DNA of 64,000 nt from Ginsengibacter hankyongi (GTDB taxonomy: Bacteria > Bacteroidota > Bacteroidia > Chitinophagales > Chitinophagaceae): contig NZ_VYQF01000001.1 of assembly GCF_008710285.1 (NCBI RefSeq), positions 434,001 through 498,000 of the forward strand. The letters run 5' to 3'. Position 1 is the first letter of the stretch. Each line of letters opens with the position of its first letter. The notes under the pieces are model-generated. The model was not told the origin of the DNA. It saw only the letters and a list, made by a program, of their open reading frames with translations, and did no database searches. Position numbers and translations under genes: made by a program. Shown here piece by piece: positions 18,329 through 26,824 of this stretch.

Positions 18329-18451
18329 GTCTCAACTTACCGTCTTGAGGCCGTCGGAGGCCTGACTACGAATAAGTGAGCCCACGCTTTACCGTGAGCT
18401 CTTCACTTATTATCCCGTAGTCTTAAAATTTCCGACGTTTCAAGACGAGAC
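18329..18451. repeat. 123 nt imperfect inverted repeat
   Basis: Nested complementary blocks fold onto each other: GTCTC with GAGAC, GTCTTGA with TCAAGAC, GTCGGA with TCCGAC, GACTACG with CGTAGTC, AATAAGTGA with TCACTTATT, and GAGCCCACG with CGTGAGCTC around a CTTTAC loop. Small internal loops separate them. It could be a structured RNA or a MITE-like insertion at the border of the defence island. No related copy was noticed in this window. Confidence 0.7.
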
Positions 18452-18531
18452 TAAAGCGAATAGCTTCAAATTAGTTTATGAAGAATCGCAAATTTAATTT
18501 TTACTTGAACAAATATATGTAAAAACATTTA

Positions 18532-18549
18532 AACGGACGATCGTCCGTT
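18532..18549. promoter_or_regulatory. 18 bp perfect palindrome
   Basis: AACGGACGATCGTCCGTT reads the same on both strands and ends 32 bp before the start of the XRE-like gene. Its position fits an autoregulatory operator. A T-rich run (TTATTATTTTTTTT) follows, so it could also act as a rightward terminator with a 4 nt loop for a transcript of the upstream hairpin. Confidence 0.6.
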
Positions 18550-18581
18550 ATTATTTTTTTTAAGGCAGTTTACTTCGTTAA

Positions 18582-18821
18582 ATGAAGGCACTAAGTTTTG
18601 TTATAAATCAGTATATAACTGATAATTGGTTTCGTGATTATAAATATCCCGATGGTAAATTTAAATACACGGAATTTGCCAAAGCTCACTACATTGAAGA
18701 AAAAATAGCTAGAAAAATTGTGAACCAAAAAGACTATGCCATGGCTCTCGAAACTCTTGAAAAAATTTGTTCTTCCAGAGATATAACGCTTGAAGAGTTT
18801 TTTAAATTGATCAAGAAGTAA
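18582..18821 (+). CDS. Small XRE-like HTH regulator
   Basis: The 79 aa product resembles a compact Cro/CI-type helix-turn-helix domain: FAKAHYIEEKIARKIVNQKD is compatible with helices 2-3, and TLEKICSSRDITLEEFFKLI matches the last helices and the usual closing pattern of XRE domains. Small regulators of this kind often control restriction-modification or toxin genes. It is the only rightward gene in the island and its 3' end faces the 3' end of the NdpA-like gene. A perfect palindrome sits just upstream. Its target is not known; the HTH call is moderately secure. Confidence 0.65.
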   Translation: MKALSFVINQYITDNWFRDYKYPDGKFKYTEFAKAHYIEEKIARKIVNQKDYAMALETLEKICSSRDITLEEFFKLIKK

Positions 18822-18869
18822 AATTATTTTTAGGCATTAGGGACCCTTCGAGAATTTCTTTTGACTGAA

Positions 18870-19907
18870 TTAGCTTTCATTCTGATAATAGATTTTATAG
18901 TATTTACGACCGTCCTTGTCAATTCCTTGTTCTATCATGTTATGGTTACCATGAATATAGATGTGAAAATTCTTGTCTAACTTCAAAACGCTTTTAAAAA
19001 CTCTTGTTTGCTTTTTTACCGCCTGATGAGAAATGTCAAAGTTATCTGTAAGTTCTATTTCATTTTCTTCTCTGTAGTTAGTATCAAAATTTCGAAAAGA
19101 CTTTATAATTTCCGAATCCTGGAAAACTTCTTTCTCAAATTCTTTCTTATCAAAACTTTCATGCGTTTTGAAATAGTTTACCGAACGGTTAAGCAGATCA
19201 ATTTTGTCTGCTTTGCTAACTTCAAAATCTTCTTCAAGTTGTTTAGTTACAAATTGTTTTGCAATCCCTAAAAATTCATTTGTCTGGTGAAACTCATTTG
19301 CAATGGGTCGCACTCCTAAGAATTCATCTTTCCAATATTGGGCTTCTTTACCACGATTGGTATTGTCAACAACAGAAACTAAATAACCGTCTTTTGCATT
19401 TGTGTTGAAGATTAAGCAACCTTTATCAAGTTTTCTGACAGCAATTCCTGTTTCGCTTTCTAAATCGAAACCAACTTTTGAAGTAAGCACTTTCAGAAAT
19501 GTTTCCTTATTCTCTGACTTGAAAAACCCAATTGCATCAACTGTTTTTCCATTGATAACACAACCTGCAAAATAGGCAACTTGCAATTCTCCACCTTTGA
19601 TTTTAGGATGATTGCTTTTGTCGTATAAAATCCTTGCAGAATTTTGTGTTTGCTCAACGAAAGAAGATTTGTCTTCAAAAATTGATTTTACAAACTGATA
19701 AACTGGATTGAGTTCAACCTTAGGCAAAAAGTGAAAGGAATAAAGTTCTTCAAAGTTGAAACTGTTATTCACCAACAAAGAGAAATGTTCTTCAACTTTT
19801 TCAAAATCAGTTTCAGCAGATGAAAAACGAACACCATCACCGTTATTTTTATTTCCTACGAAATGAACAATCAATTTGTCCATTTTACCAACTGAAGTAT
19901 TCTGCAT
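18870..19907 (-). CDS. NdpA-like nucleoid-associated protein
   Basis: The 345 aa product resembles the 37 kDa nucleoid-associated protein family (NdpA/YejK, PF04245): an N-terminal LIVHFVGNKNNGDGV segment, ELQVAYFAGCVINGKTVDAIGFFK, and FLGVRPIANEFHQTNEFL with a following helical region. Known members bind the nucleoid; their exact role is unsettled. Here the gene starts 3 bp after the DUF3732 ATPase gene, as the last of four tightly packed genes, so it is probably a component of the ABC-3C-type system rather than a housekeeping protein. A second in-frame Met at residue 9 is an alternative start. Confidence 0.75.
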   Translation of the reverse strand: MQNTSVGKMDKLIVHFVGNKNNGDGVRFSSAETDFEKVEEHFSLLVNNSFNFEELYSFHFLPKVELNPVYQFVKSIFEDKSSFVEQTQNSARILYDKSNHPKIKGGELQVAYFAGCVINGKTVDAIGFFKSENKETFLKVLTSKVGFDLESETGIAVRKLDKGCLIFNTNAKDGYLVSVVDNTNRGKEAQYWKDEFLGVRPIANEFHQTNEFLGIAKQFVTKQLEEDFEVSKADKIDLLNRSVNYFKTHESFDKKEFEKEVFQDSEIIKSFRNFDTNYREENEIELTDNFDISHQAVKKQTRVFKSVLKLDKNFHIYIHGNHNMIEQGIDKDGRKYYKIYYQNES

Positions 19908-19910
19908 GAA

Positions 19911-21782
19911 TTAAGCGTTGTAAATTTCTTTAGGAATCAAACCATTGCCATTAATAAATTTGGCAACAGTGTGAAAATTGGTTAAGTTATTATCAATCCA
20001 ATATTTTTCGGAAGCATGCTCTACAACAAATATTTGAAATGAATTTTTCTTTTCAGTTTTTATATACTCAATAAAATCATTGAGCAGAGAAAAAGCATCA
20101 AGTAATTTTGATTTATCGTTATTACCGCCGTTTTCATCATCCCCAGAGTAATAAGGTTTGCTTGGTTGGTCAATAAACAAAAACTGGGGGACATGTTCTT
20201 GGCTAACTTCAATCATGTGTTCATGTAAGCCTAAATAAAAACAAAGGTGCATGAACATATAGTTTGAGTCACTCCCAACAGTTTCTAATGGAAACAATTG
20301 ATTGTTGGGGTGCAATTGTAGAATCATTTCACTTTCATTAAAACTGGTTTTTGCGTTTTTATAATCAGGAAGAGAGTTTAGCTTATTGTAATTCCTCTGA
20401 ATACATTCGTTTAATGAATTCCTCATCACAAATTTCTCCTCACTAATGTCTTTAATACGATTTTCTAAATCGGACCTTTCTTCACTCAATTTATTTAGTT
20501 TGCTTGAATCAATGCTCACCATAACACGATTTTTAAATAGCTGCTCTCTTGCATATTTTACTTCACCGACAACCATGAATTTGGCACCTTCTGATTGGAA
20601 GTTTTTATTTATCAGATTCAGTTCAGTAAGTCTTGTGTCTATGTCTTTTAATTCTTCTTTAAACTCTGTTTCATCACCAGAAACCTTAAGAGGTTCAGCC
20701 AAAGTTTTTGAAAGATTGCTTTGAATTTCCTTTAAAGAGGTTTCAAGTGATTCCATGAAAAGTTTTGTTTCGTAGGAATCAAGAAGTTGGTCTGATAAAT
20801 TTTTATTCAAAAACTCAATAGGTTTAAGGCTGTCGGCACTCTTGTTCAAGTTTCTTCTGTAAATATCAAACTCCTTTCTATATTTTTCTATTGCAGAAAG
20901 TTGAATTCTTATTTCCTGTCTTCGTTTATTTAATCGGTCAATTTCTTCAAATATTTTTGAAGTATCTGCGGCTTTGTTAGTTACTGTTATTGCATCTTCA
21001 ACTACTGTCAAGGCATTGTCTATTGAAGAAACATCATTGGAATAATCTAAAAGGCGATTTTCTTTGAGCTTATTTACTAAACCGAATATTCCTCTTTGGA
21101 AATTAGATTCAGTATCAGCGTTTTTAGTATTTAGCTTTTGTATGTTCTTAATTTGTCCATCAATATATTTAATCCGTTCTTTTGCTTTGATATTGCTCAA
21201 ATCATTAACGCCAATAACCATATCAAATATGTGATTCAGATCTTTGTCAAAATCTTTTATATCATAAAACTTTGTGTCAAAGTATGTTTTCGATGCTGTA
21301 ATAATATCTGATGTTAAAGAATTAAACAACAAGAAATGCCGATAAGTAAGGTCTATTTTTGATTTCCCAACTTCCTTTCCGTATGGAAATTTCAAATCAT
21401 CTGTTACTCCGAACTCAATGTCAAGAATCTGTTTCAAATCTGAAATGCTTCTATTTTCATTAGGAATAGCTGGTAGCTTACCTTCACTAAAGAAAACTTC
21501 CGACGTAACTAAACTCTTAACTGGAGACTTTCTTGCAATTGAAAATTCCTTATCGTTAATTGAAAAACGAATTCCAAACCAAGATACTTTTTCTACAATG
21601 GTGTTAGCGATATTCATTTTACCTGAAAGAAGGCAATAATCAATGATGCTCCAAAAACTTGTTTTACCAACTGTCGCATCGCCAGTAACTACATTTACCT
21701 TGTTAGGTAAAAACTCATAGCTTTTAGGTTCTGCATCTCCTTTTTTGAACCAAAGTTTTACTTCGTGTAAAACAAATTTCAT
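19911..21782 (-). CDS. DUF3732-type ABC/SMC-like ATPase
   Basis: The 623 aa protein has a Walker A at 34-41 (GDATVGKT) right after KVNVVTG, long coiled-coil segments from about 190 to 470 and a C-terminal Walker B with FLFIDQPS (Asp538), in which Gln replaces the usual Glu, as is typical of DUF3732. These are cytoplasmic Rad50/SMC-like ATPases and form the ATPase part of ABC three-component conflict systems. The gene overlaps the upstream middle-component gene by 4 bp. It probably senses or threads DNA or nucleoprotein and controls the nuclease-like partner; that role is inference from the family. Confidence 0.85.
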   Translation of the reverse strand: MKFVLHEVKLWFKKGDAEPKSYEFLPNKVNVVTGDATVGKTSFWSIIDYCLLSGKMNIANTIVEKVSWFGIRFSINDKEFSIARKSPVKSLVTSEVFFSEGKLPAIPNENRSISDLKQILDIEFGVTDDLKFPYGKEVGKSKIDLTYRHFLLFNSLTSDIITASKTYFDTKFYDIKDFDKDLNHIFDMVIGVNDLSNIKAKERIKYIDGQIKNIQKLNTKNADTESNFQRGIFGLVNKLKENRLLDYSNDVSSIDNALTVVEDAITVTNKAADTSKIFEEIDRLNKRRQEIRIQLSAIEKYRKEFDIYRRNLNKSADSLKPIEFLNKNLSDQLLDSYETKLFMESLETSLKEIQSNLSKTLAEPLKVSGDETEFKEELKDIDTRLTELNLINKNFQSEGAKFMVVGEVKYAREQLFKNRVMVSIDSSKLNKLSEERSDLENRIKDISEEKFVMRNSLNECIQRNYNKLNSLPDYKNAKTSFNESEMILQLHPNNQLFPLETVGSDSNYMFMHLCFYLGLHEHMIEVSQEHVPQFLFIDQPSKPYYSGDDENGGNNDKSKLLDAFSLLNDFIEYIKTEKKNSFQIFVVEHASEKYWIDNNLTNFHTVAKFINGNGLIPKEIYNA

Positions 21783-22231
21783 AACTGTATATTTAATAGT
21801 TGATAAAGTTGAGTTGTATTGTGTTTCTCCATCATAATTAGGAAAGCTGACAAAATTTTTTCTATTTCGTTGAATCGATTTCCCATTGCTATTTTGTCAA
21901 GTTGAATGGCCTGCTTTAAAGAAATAGTTTTTGCTATCTCAATCTGATTACTTTTGCTCAACATCATCAGTGCATTGATTGTTATAGGCATCAGTGCCAA
22001 GAACCTTTTATTAAATGTCGTAAATAAATGGGGCCTGTTGTTTATAAAACTTTCCAAAGTCAAATCTTCTGACTTTACTGATTGCAAATAATTCACTGTT
22101 CTATCATCCAATAGAAAGGGTAGAAGTAAACATGAACGGGCAATGTCAATTGACTTGACTTCGTGTAATACTTGAATCATTACACAACTTGCAATTGCTT
22201 CGTTATTGTATGTGTAATAGATTTCTTTCAT
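21779..22231 (-). CDS. ABC-3C system middle component
   Basis: The 150 aa, largely helical protein (EIYYTYNNEAIASCVMIQVLHE, FTTFNKRFLALMPITINALMML) lies between the nuclease-like and ATPase genes and overlaps each by 4 bp. Size, position and all-helical character match the small middle component that links the ATPase to the effector in ABC three-component systems. No catalytic motif is visible. Synteny gives most of the support; sequence alone would leave it hypothetical. Confidence 0.7.
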   Translation of the reverse strand: MKEIYYTYNNEAIASCVMIQVLHEVKSIDIARSCLLLPFLLDDRTVNYLQSVKSEDLTLESFINNRPHLFTTFNKRFLALMPITINALMMLSKSNQIEIAKTISLKQAIQLDKIAMGNRFNEIEKILSAFLIMMEKHNTTQLYQLLNIQL

Positions 22232-23448
22232 GCTGTTTTATATTTATTCTCCCAGTCAAAGTGCCAACCTATTTTGGGTTCATTGGACAGCGAATAGTAG
22301 TAGCCATTACTAAATTTAGTTCCTAAGTTTTCGTTATCAATTGAAACGGTTTGTTTTCTCATGTGGTCTAATAAGTCAAGTGCTAATGCTTTTATTTCTG
22401 ATTCCAAATTTGTAACTGTATCACCTGTATTTATCTTGTTTTTAATACTCCGATATTTTGATTTGAATTCGTTCTCCCATTGCAAATGAGAATCTTCTTT
22501 AAACATATTCAGGTCGGTAGTCAGAATATCGTAATTATCAATCCAGTTTTGTAACCGATTAGTTGCTTCAAGCATTTGTGCCGTGAAGCTTATAATTTCT
22601 TTTGAATTTGCATCTAACTCTCCAATGTCAATTAACTGTTTAATGAAAATTTGTTCTGTTAAGTTTGTTGGTGGTGTTATTTGAATTTCCCTTTTGGGTA
22701 ATTTTTGTTTATCCCAACCTTGTTGAAAGCATTTGCCATATCTTTTACTAAAATCTGAAAGTGAAATTTCAAATTTGTTGCCTTCTTTAATCTCCAAATA
22801 TTTGTCAGCAGAAATATTTGAATAAAGAGAATTATAAATTAAATCAACTATAGTATCGTTATAATGCCTCTCCTTAAGCATCTGTTTTATTCTTCGAATA
22901 ATGTTGTCATTATTTGTTTCAATGATCAGATTGGTTAAAAAACTGGTTATTCGCTTTTTCCCAAGTGATAGGAAATTCTTGATGTATACTTTCAGTTCTT
23001 TGTCTGTTGTAGCATTCTTTAACTTCTCAATTTTTTCAATCACATCACTACTTTTTCCATCAGACTTAAATAAATCAAGTGCAGCTATGAACTCATTGTT
23101 TTTCTCACCCTTATTAGTAACTAAACAAAAGGCATGATTATCTAAAATACTTTGCTGTGCTTTTATCATGTCAGCCCAGCGACTTAAAGTTTTCCATAAA
23201 TCGGAATCTAAAGTTGTAAGATTGCTTGGATTCCCTTTTGAATCTTTGGAAACAGTGTGTTTTAGTTGTTGCAAAATTATCTTTCCGTTTGCCTTTTCAA
23301 TATGTATGTCGTCTTTGACCTCGAAGCCAACTTTATCACCCGTTTTCATCTCAAGTGCAGCAACTATGAAGCAGTAAAATTGATAATCAAATGCAATTGC
23401 TATCGGTCCTGCGCTGGTTTGTTCTTGAATTTTTTCTAAGTTGCTCAT
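22228..23448 (-). CDS. ABC-3C effector, nuclease-like N-terminus
   Basis: The 406 aa protein begins with SAGPIAIAFDYQFYCFIVAAL, then FEVKDDIHI and ILQQLKHTV. The spacing E43, D47, Q61-x-K63 fits a PD-(D/E)XK nuclease core of the Cap4/DUF4297 type, although I cannot prove the fold. The C-terminal half is helical and ends in a GWHFDWENKY segment, like the C-terminal domain of ABC-3C proteins that contacts the other components. It is the first gene of the four-gene leftward operon. The likely role is cleavage of invading or host DNA on activation by the ATPase. The three-gene core may equal a named defence system such as Menshen; I am not certain of that match. Confidence 0.7.
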   Translation of the reverse strand: MSNLEKIQEQTSAGPIAIAFDYQFYCFIVAALEMKTGDKVGFEVKDDIHIEKANGKIILQQLKHTVSKDSKGNPSNLTTLDSDLWKTLSRWADMIKAQQSILDNHAFCLVTNKGEKNNEFIAALDLFKSDGKSSDVIEKIEKLKNATTDKELKVYIKNFLSLGKKRITSFLTNLIIETNNDNIIRRIKQMLKERHYNDTIVDLIYNSLYSNISADKYLEIKEGNKFEISLSDFSKRYGKCFQQGWDKQKLPKREIQITPPTNLTEQIFIKQLIDIGELDANSKEIISFTAQMLEATNRLQNWIDNYDILTTDLNMFKEDSHLQWENEFKSKYRSIKNKINTGDTVTNLESEIKALALDLLDHMRKQTVSIDNENLGTKFSNGYYYSLSNEPKIGWHFDWENKYKTA

Positions 23449-23742
23449 GATGTTATTGTTGATACAACTATTTATAACTTTCTAAAAATGATACCTCTGC
23501 TATACTTAGTGTGCTCATAACCGTTAGTTCCGCTATCCTTAACTAAGGATGTATGAACATTAAATCTATAACAAATATTTCAATTTTTATAACTCAAATC
23601 TTCTTAGCCAGGCTCGTATATACTAAACTGTTATATTCGAAATATTCTAAGTTACAAAACTCAGGATAGCAGTACTTTTATAATCTGGATATACTAGCAC
23701 AACGTGGGGAATTTGAAGATCGTTTCATTATCTTGGCTTCAG
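23449..23742. promoter_or_regulatory. Upstream region of ABC-3C operon
   Basis: The 294 bp between the restriction operon and the ABC-3C operon should contain the latter's promoter. It includes a diverged copy (23497-23545) of the CTTAGTGTGCTCATAACCG repeat that flanks the two-TM gene at 10-11.5 kb, and an ACTCAGGATAGCAGT piece also seen near 166. Confidence 0.45.
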
Positions 23743-25248
23743 TCATCTTCTTTGGCTGGCTGATTTTTGTCGTCTTGCATCAATAATTATTACTTCTGGA
23801 ATTCTTTCATGTTTATCGATTGAAGCCCTATTAATTTTATGAAGCCGCCTTATTGTATTGTTAGTTTTTGTAGTTTGTAAAACTAAGTAAATACTTTTTT
23901 CCGCACTCTCTGCCTTATTGTACGTTGGTAGCTGTTTAGTATAACCCTTAATCAAGTTTGTGTTTGAAGAATACTTAATCTCAACGGTTACTACGGCTTT
24001 ATAACCTTTAGTAATTTTAAAATCCAATGCTCCGCTACCAGCGTTTGGTTCTCTACTTAAATTTAAATCGTTTGCGAGACAGTATTGATCAGCAATTCCA
24101 TAAAACAGTTTTTGAGCGAATCGTTCATTTCTCAACTTTCCTGAATTGTCGTAAAGAAATTCAAACCAACCATTGCTTTCAATAAGCTTTGCATATCTCT
24201 CGCAAATTGTTTTTGTTACTAATAATATGTTTTCGCTGTTTACAGGCTTTAAATTTAGCGATGCAAAATTCAGAGGAAAATCATTAACGGCTTTTTCAGA
24301 AAGTTCAGCCCAAATTACTTGCCCACTCGGATCATTGACAAAATCGTAAGGTGTTCTGGGCTTCTGGCTGTATTGGTTTATTAAATCTTTTAAAGCTTCC
24401 GGGTTTGTAAGCAAAGTTTGTTTTAATTTAGCTTTTGCGACCTTTGACGAAGTTGCAAACTTCCAAGTTTTACCTATTTCCTTATTTACCTTGTTTCTTA
24501 AATCACTATTTTCTTGGCAAACTCTATCAATATCATCCCAACAAAAAGCAATTGGTAAATCTTGAAGTAATTCCTTCGGAGTAAAAACTATTGGTTCTCT
24601 TGTCTTGGGGTTAAAAGGTAGTTTGATTTTGGAAATTCCAAATTCATTTTGTTTAATTCCTAATTCATCACTTACCCTCTGAGTGTATTTTATCAAATCA
24701 TCCTTAATAATATGAATTGTCATATCGCTTATTCTATCTGCCCCAATTCCTTTTTCAAAAAGTCCAATAAGTTCAAAAATGATTGGATCTTTGATTCCTG
24801 CTTTAATAATTTGATGTGAAGTATCTAATAAATTGGCCGCTATTTCACGTCCAATAGCGTTGCCACTTCTATTACCAACAGAATATCCGAGGGCCACATA
24901 TTTAAACTCCTTGAATTGTAGTCGCATGTTCGCCTCTCGCCAAAATCTATCATTTCTATTTTTTGAGTTGTCAACAATATTAAGTACTTCACTAAAGTAA
25001 GTTTTGAATTTAGAATATGAGTTTTTAAACTCTTTGATTTTTACTTTTGCCAAAAGACTCGGATCGATATAAAGCTTACTATCAATATCCACAAAGGCAT
25101 TAAATACCCCCTTCTTGTCAAGAATCTTTGCTGAAACGTTTAATATAGTGCTCAATCTTTGCGGCATAGTTTTTTGTTTGTTGAACCTAATTCTTTTATC
25201 ATCTGAAATAAACTCAATCTGATCTGCCATTTTTATTACCAAATCCAT
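23743..25248 (-). CDS. PD-(D/E)XK nuclease-like protein of RM locus
   Basis: The 501 aa protein starts 12 bp after hsdS, so it belongs to the restriction operon. The N-terminal part has AFVDIDSKLYIDPSLL and IGADRISDMTIHII, segments I recall from a widespread family of uncharacterised proteins in defence loci. The C-terminus carries a likely nuclease core, D409-x13-E423-x-K425 (ALDFKI ... TVEIKYSS), preceded by a basic, Gly-rich turn. It could be an extra restriction endonuclease, a Mrr-like modified-DNA cleaver or a guard of the RM system. A second Met at residue 7 is an alternative start. The function is unproven. Confidence 0.6.
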   Translation of the reverse strand: MDLVIKMADQIEFISDDKRIRFNKQKTMPQRLSTILNVSAKILDKKGVFNAFVDIDSKLYIDPSLLAKVKIKEFKNSYSKFKTYFSEVLNIVDNSKNRNDRFWREANMRLQFKEFKYVALGYSVGNRSGNAIGREIAANLLDTSHQIIKAGIKDPIIFELIGLFEKGIGADRISDMTIHIIKDDLIKYTQRVSDELGIKQNEFGISKIKLPFNPKTREPIVFTPKELLQDLPIAFCWDDIDRVCQENSDLRNKVNKEIGKTWKFATSSKVAKAKLKQTLLTNPEALKDLINQYSQKPRTPYDFVNDPSGQVIWAELSEKAVNDFPLNFASLNLKPVNSENILLVTKTICERYAKLIESNGWFEFLYDNSGKLRNERFAQKLFYGIADQYCLANDLNLSREPNAGSGALDFKITKGYKAVVTVEIKYSSNTNLIKGYTKQLPTYNKAESAEKSIYLVLQTTKTNNTIRRLHKINRASIDKHERIPEVIIIDARRQKSASQRR

Positions 25249-25260
25249 TATGATCTTGGC

Positions 25261-26820
25261 TCATTCTTCCGCTACCATACTTACTTTTTCTTCTTTCAAC
25301 TCATACACCTTCCCCTTCTCTTCAAACGCTTCTTTCAATACACTTTGCAACAACTGATGTGCATATTCCCGGCTTTGTTGCACCTGCGCTTCTAACTGGC
25401 TTTGTTGCTTTTGCAATTGATGCACTTTGGCTATTATGCTCTTTTGTTCTGCAAGTGGAGGAAGCGGAAATACTTGCATTTCGAATTCCTGATACATCAA
25501 GCTATGCACGGTCATCCCGTACTTTACTAAATCTTTTAAAATAAATTCTTGATGGCCCTGAAGCATTAACTGAATATATCTCGCCATTTCTGGTAAATGA
25601 GGAACTAATACTTTTAAATCTTGATTGACTGTGCATTCGACATTGTTTATGCATACAGGAAGTAGCCTCTTTAATATTCCACTTCGTCCAACAACTAAAA
25701 CAGAATTTGCTGGGATTAATTTTGCAGATGAACTGTTGACACCTTCAATTGTCACTTTATCTTCTGAGTCATTTAGATAATCCGCCTTCATATCCTTCGG
25801 AGTAATCCAGGGTATATTTCCATTCCAATATTCGCTTTTATTTGTCGAAGGTGTTCCGCCCCCAGTTATAAATCCTAATTCTTTAAGTCTACACCACACC
25901 CAACCTTCCGGCAATTCAAAAGGAATTTCATCTTCTGTTATTAGTGGTAGTTCTTTTTCTTTTTTAAGCCTGCCAGCTTTTATTAATTTTTGCTTTTCAG
26001 CTTTTATGCGTTTTAGTAATTCTGATGCCGGTTCATCTTTTGTATTTTGTTTGGTTAGTTTTCCCTGTACTGCTTCCTGCAATATGGTTTGGCGGAGAAG
26101 ATTGAGATACGTTTGTTGTTGATCAAATTCAATTGAAATATTAGTAGTCGCATGACAAAGGTTTTTAAACTTTTCAAGTCTTGTAATATTAAAAATAGTT
26201 TTTTTAGAAAAGTTTCCTTTTATAAATGAATGATAATTTTCAACAATGATTTTTTGTTGTTCTAGCATAGGAAGAGGAACATCTAATGAGACATAACCTT
26301 CGCTATCCAAATTACGAAGACCAGTAGTTGTAGATTGTTTATCAACTCTCCATTTTAAAGCCTGTGGAGATTTAAGGAATAAATCCAAATAGTCGGGAAG
26401 TATCAAATTTCTGTCAGCTCTAATTCTCATTAAAAAATTAGAAGGAATAATTTTATCTATTTCATTAGAATAGAAAATCTGAGATTTACCGACTAAGTCC
26501 TGACTTCCATTTGATTTAATTACAAGGATGTCCCCATCTACTAACTGATTTTTTTCAAAATCAACTTTAGAGATATATCGAACTTCAGCTTTTCCATAAT
26601 CTACAAAACCATGCCTGATATCTTGACTCCTTAATACCTTAACCTTAATACCTCCTTCAATATAATCTTCTCCCCAAGTCCCATTTTTTCTATCAATAAG
26701 TAATTTCTCCAACTTTATTATTGGGTAATTATTTTCAAGTTCTTTAAATATTTCCGCTTTTATAAGGCAATTATATAAATCCTCTCTTTTAGCTAATATG
26801 TTTACCGCTTCTGTTATCAT
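25261..26820 (-). CDS. hsdS: Type I restriction specificity subunit
   Basis: The 519 aa protein has two target-recognition domains, each followed by a long helix. TRD1 spans about 30-190 with GDILVIKSNGSQDLVGKS and PLPMLEQQKIIVENYHSF. TRD2 spans about 305-470 with WVWCRLKELGFITGGGTPST and PLPPLAEQKSIIAKVHQL. The helices form the spacer that sets the gap in the bipartite DNA site. It starts 4 bp after hsdM. The TRD sequences are the usual variable part; the recognised site cannot be read from sequence. The N-terminal ~30 residues before TRD1 are a plausible extra helix. Confidence 0.95.
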   Translation of the reverse strand: MITEAVNILAKREDLYNCLIKAEIFKELENNYPIIKLEKLLIDRKNGTWGEDYIEGGIKVKVLRSQDIRHGFVDYGKAEVRYISKVDFEKNQLVDGDILVIKSNGSQDLVGKSQIFYSNEIDKIIPSNFLMRIRADRNLILPDYLDLFLKSPQALKWRVDKQSTTTGLRNLDSEGYVSLDVPLPMLEQQKIIVENYHSFIKGNFSKKTIFNITRLEKFKNLCHATTNISIEFDQQQTYLNLLRQTILQEAVQGKLTKQNTKDEPASELLKRIKAEKQKLIKAGRLKKEKELPLITEDEIPFELPEGWVWCRLKELGFITGGGTPSTNKSEYWNGNIPWITPKDMKADYLNDSEDKVTIEGVNSSSAKLIPANSVLVVGRSGILKRLLPVCINNVECTVNQDLKVLVPHLPEMARYIQLMLQGHQEFILKDLVKYGMTVHSLMYQEFEMQVFPLPPLAEQKSIIAKVHQLQKQQSQLEAQVQQSREYAHQLLQSVLKEAFEEKGKVYELKEEKVSMVAEE

Positions 26821-26824
26821 TAAT

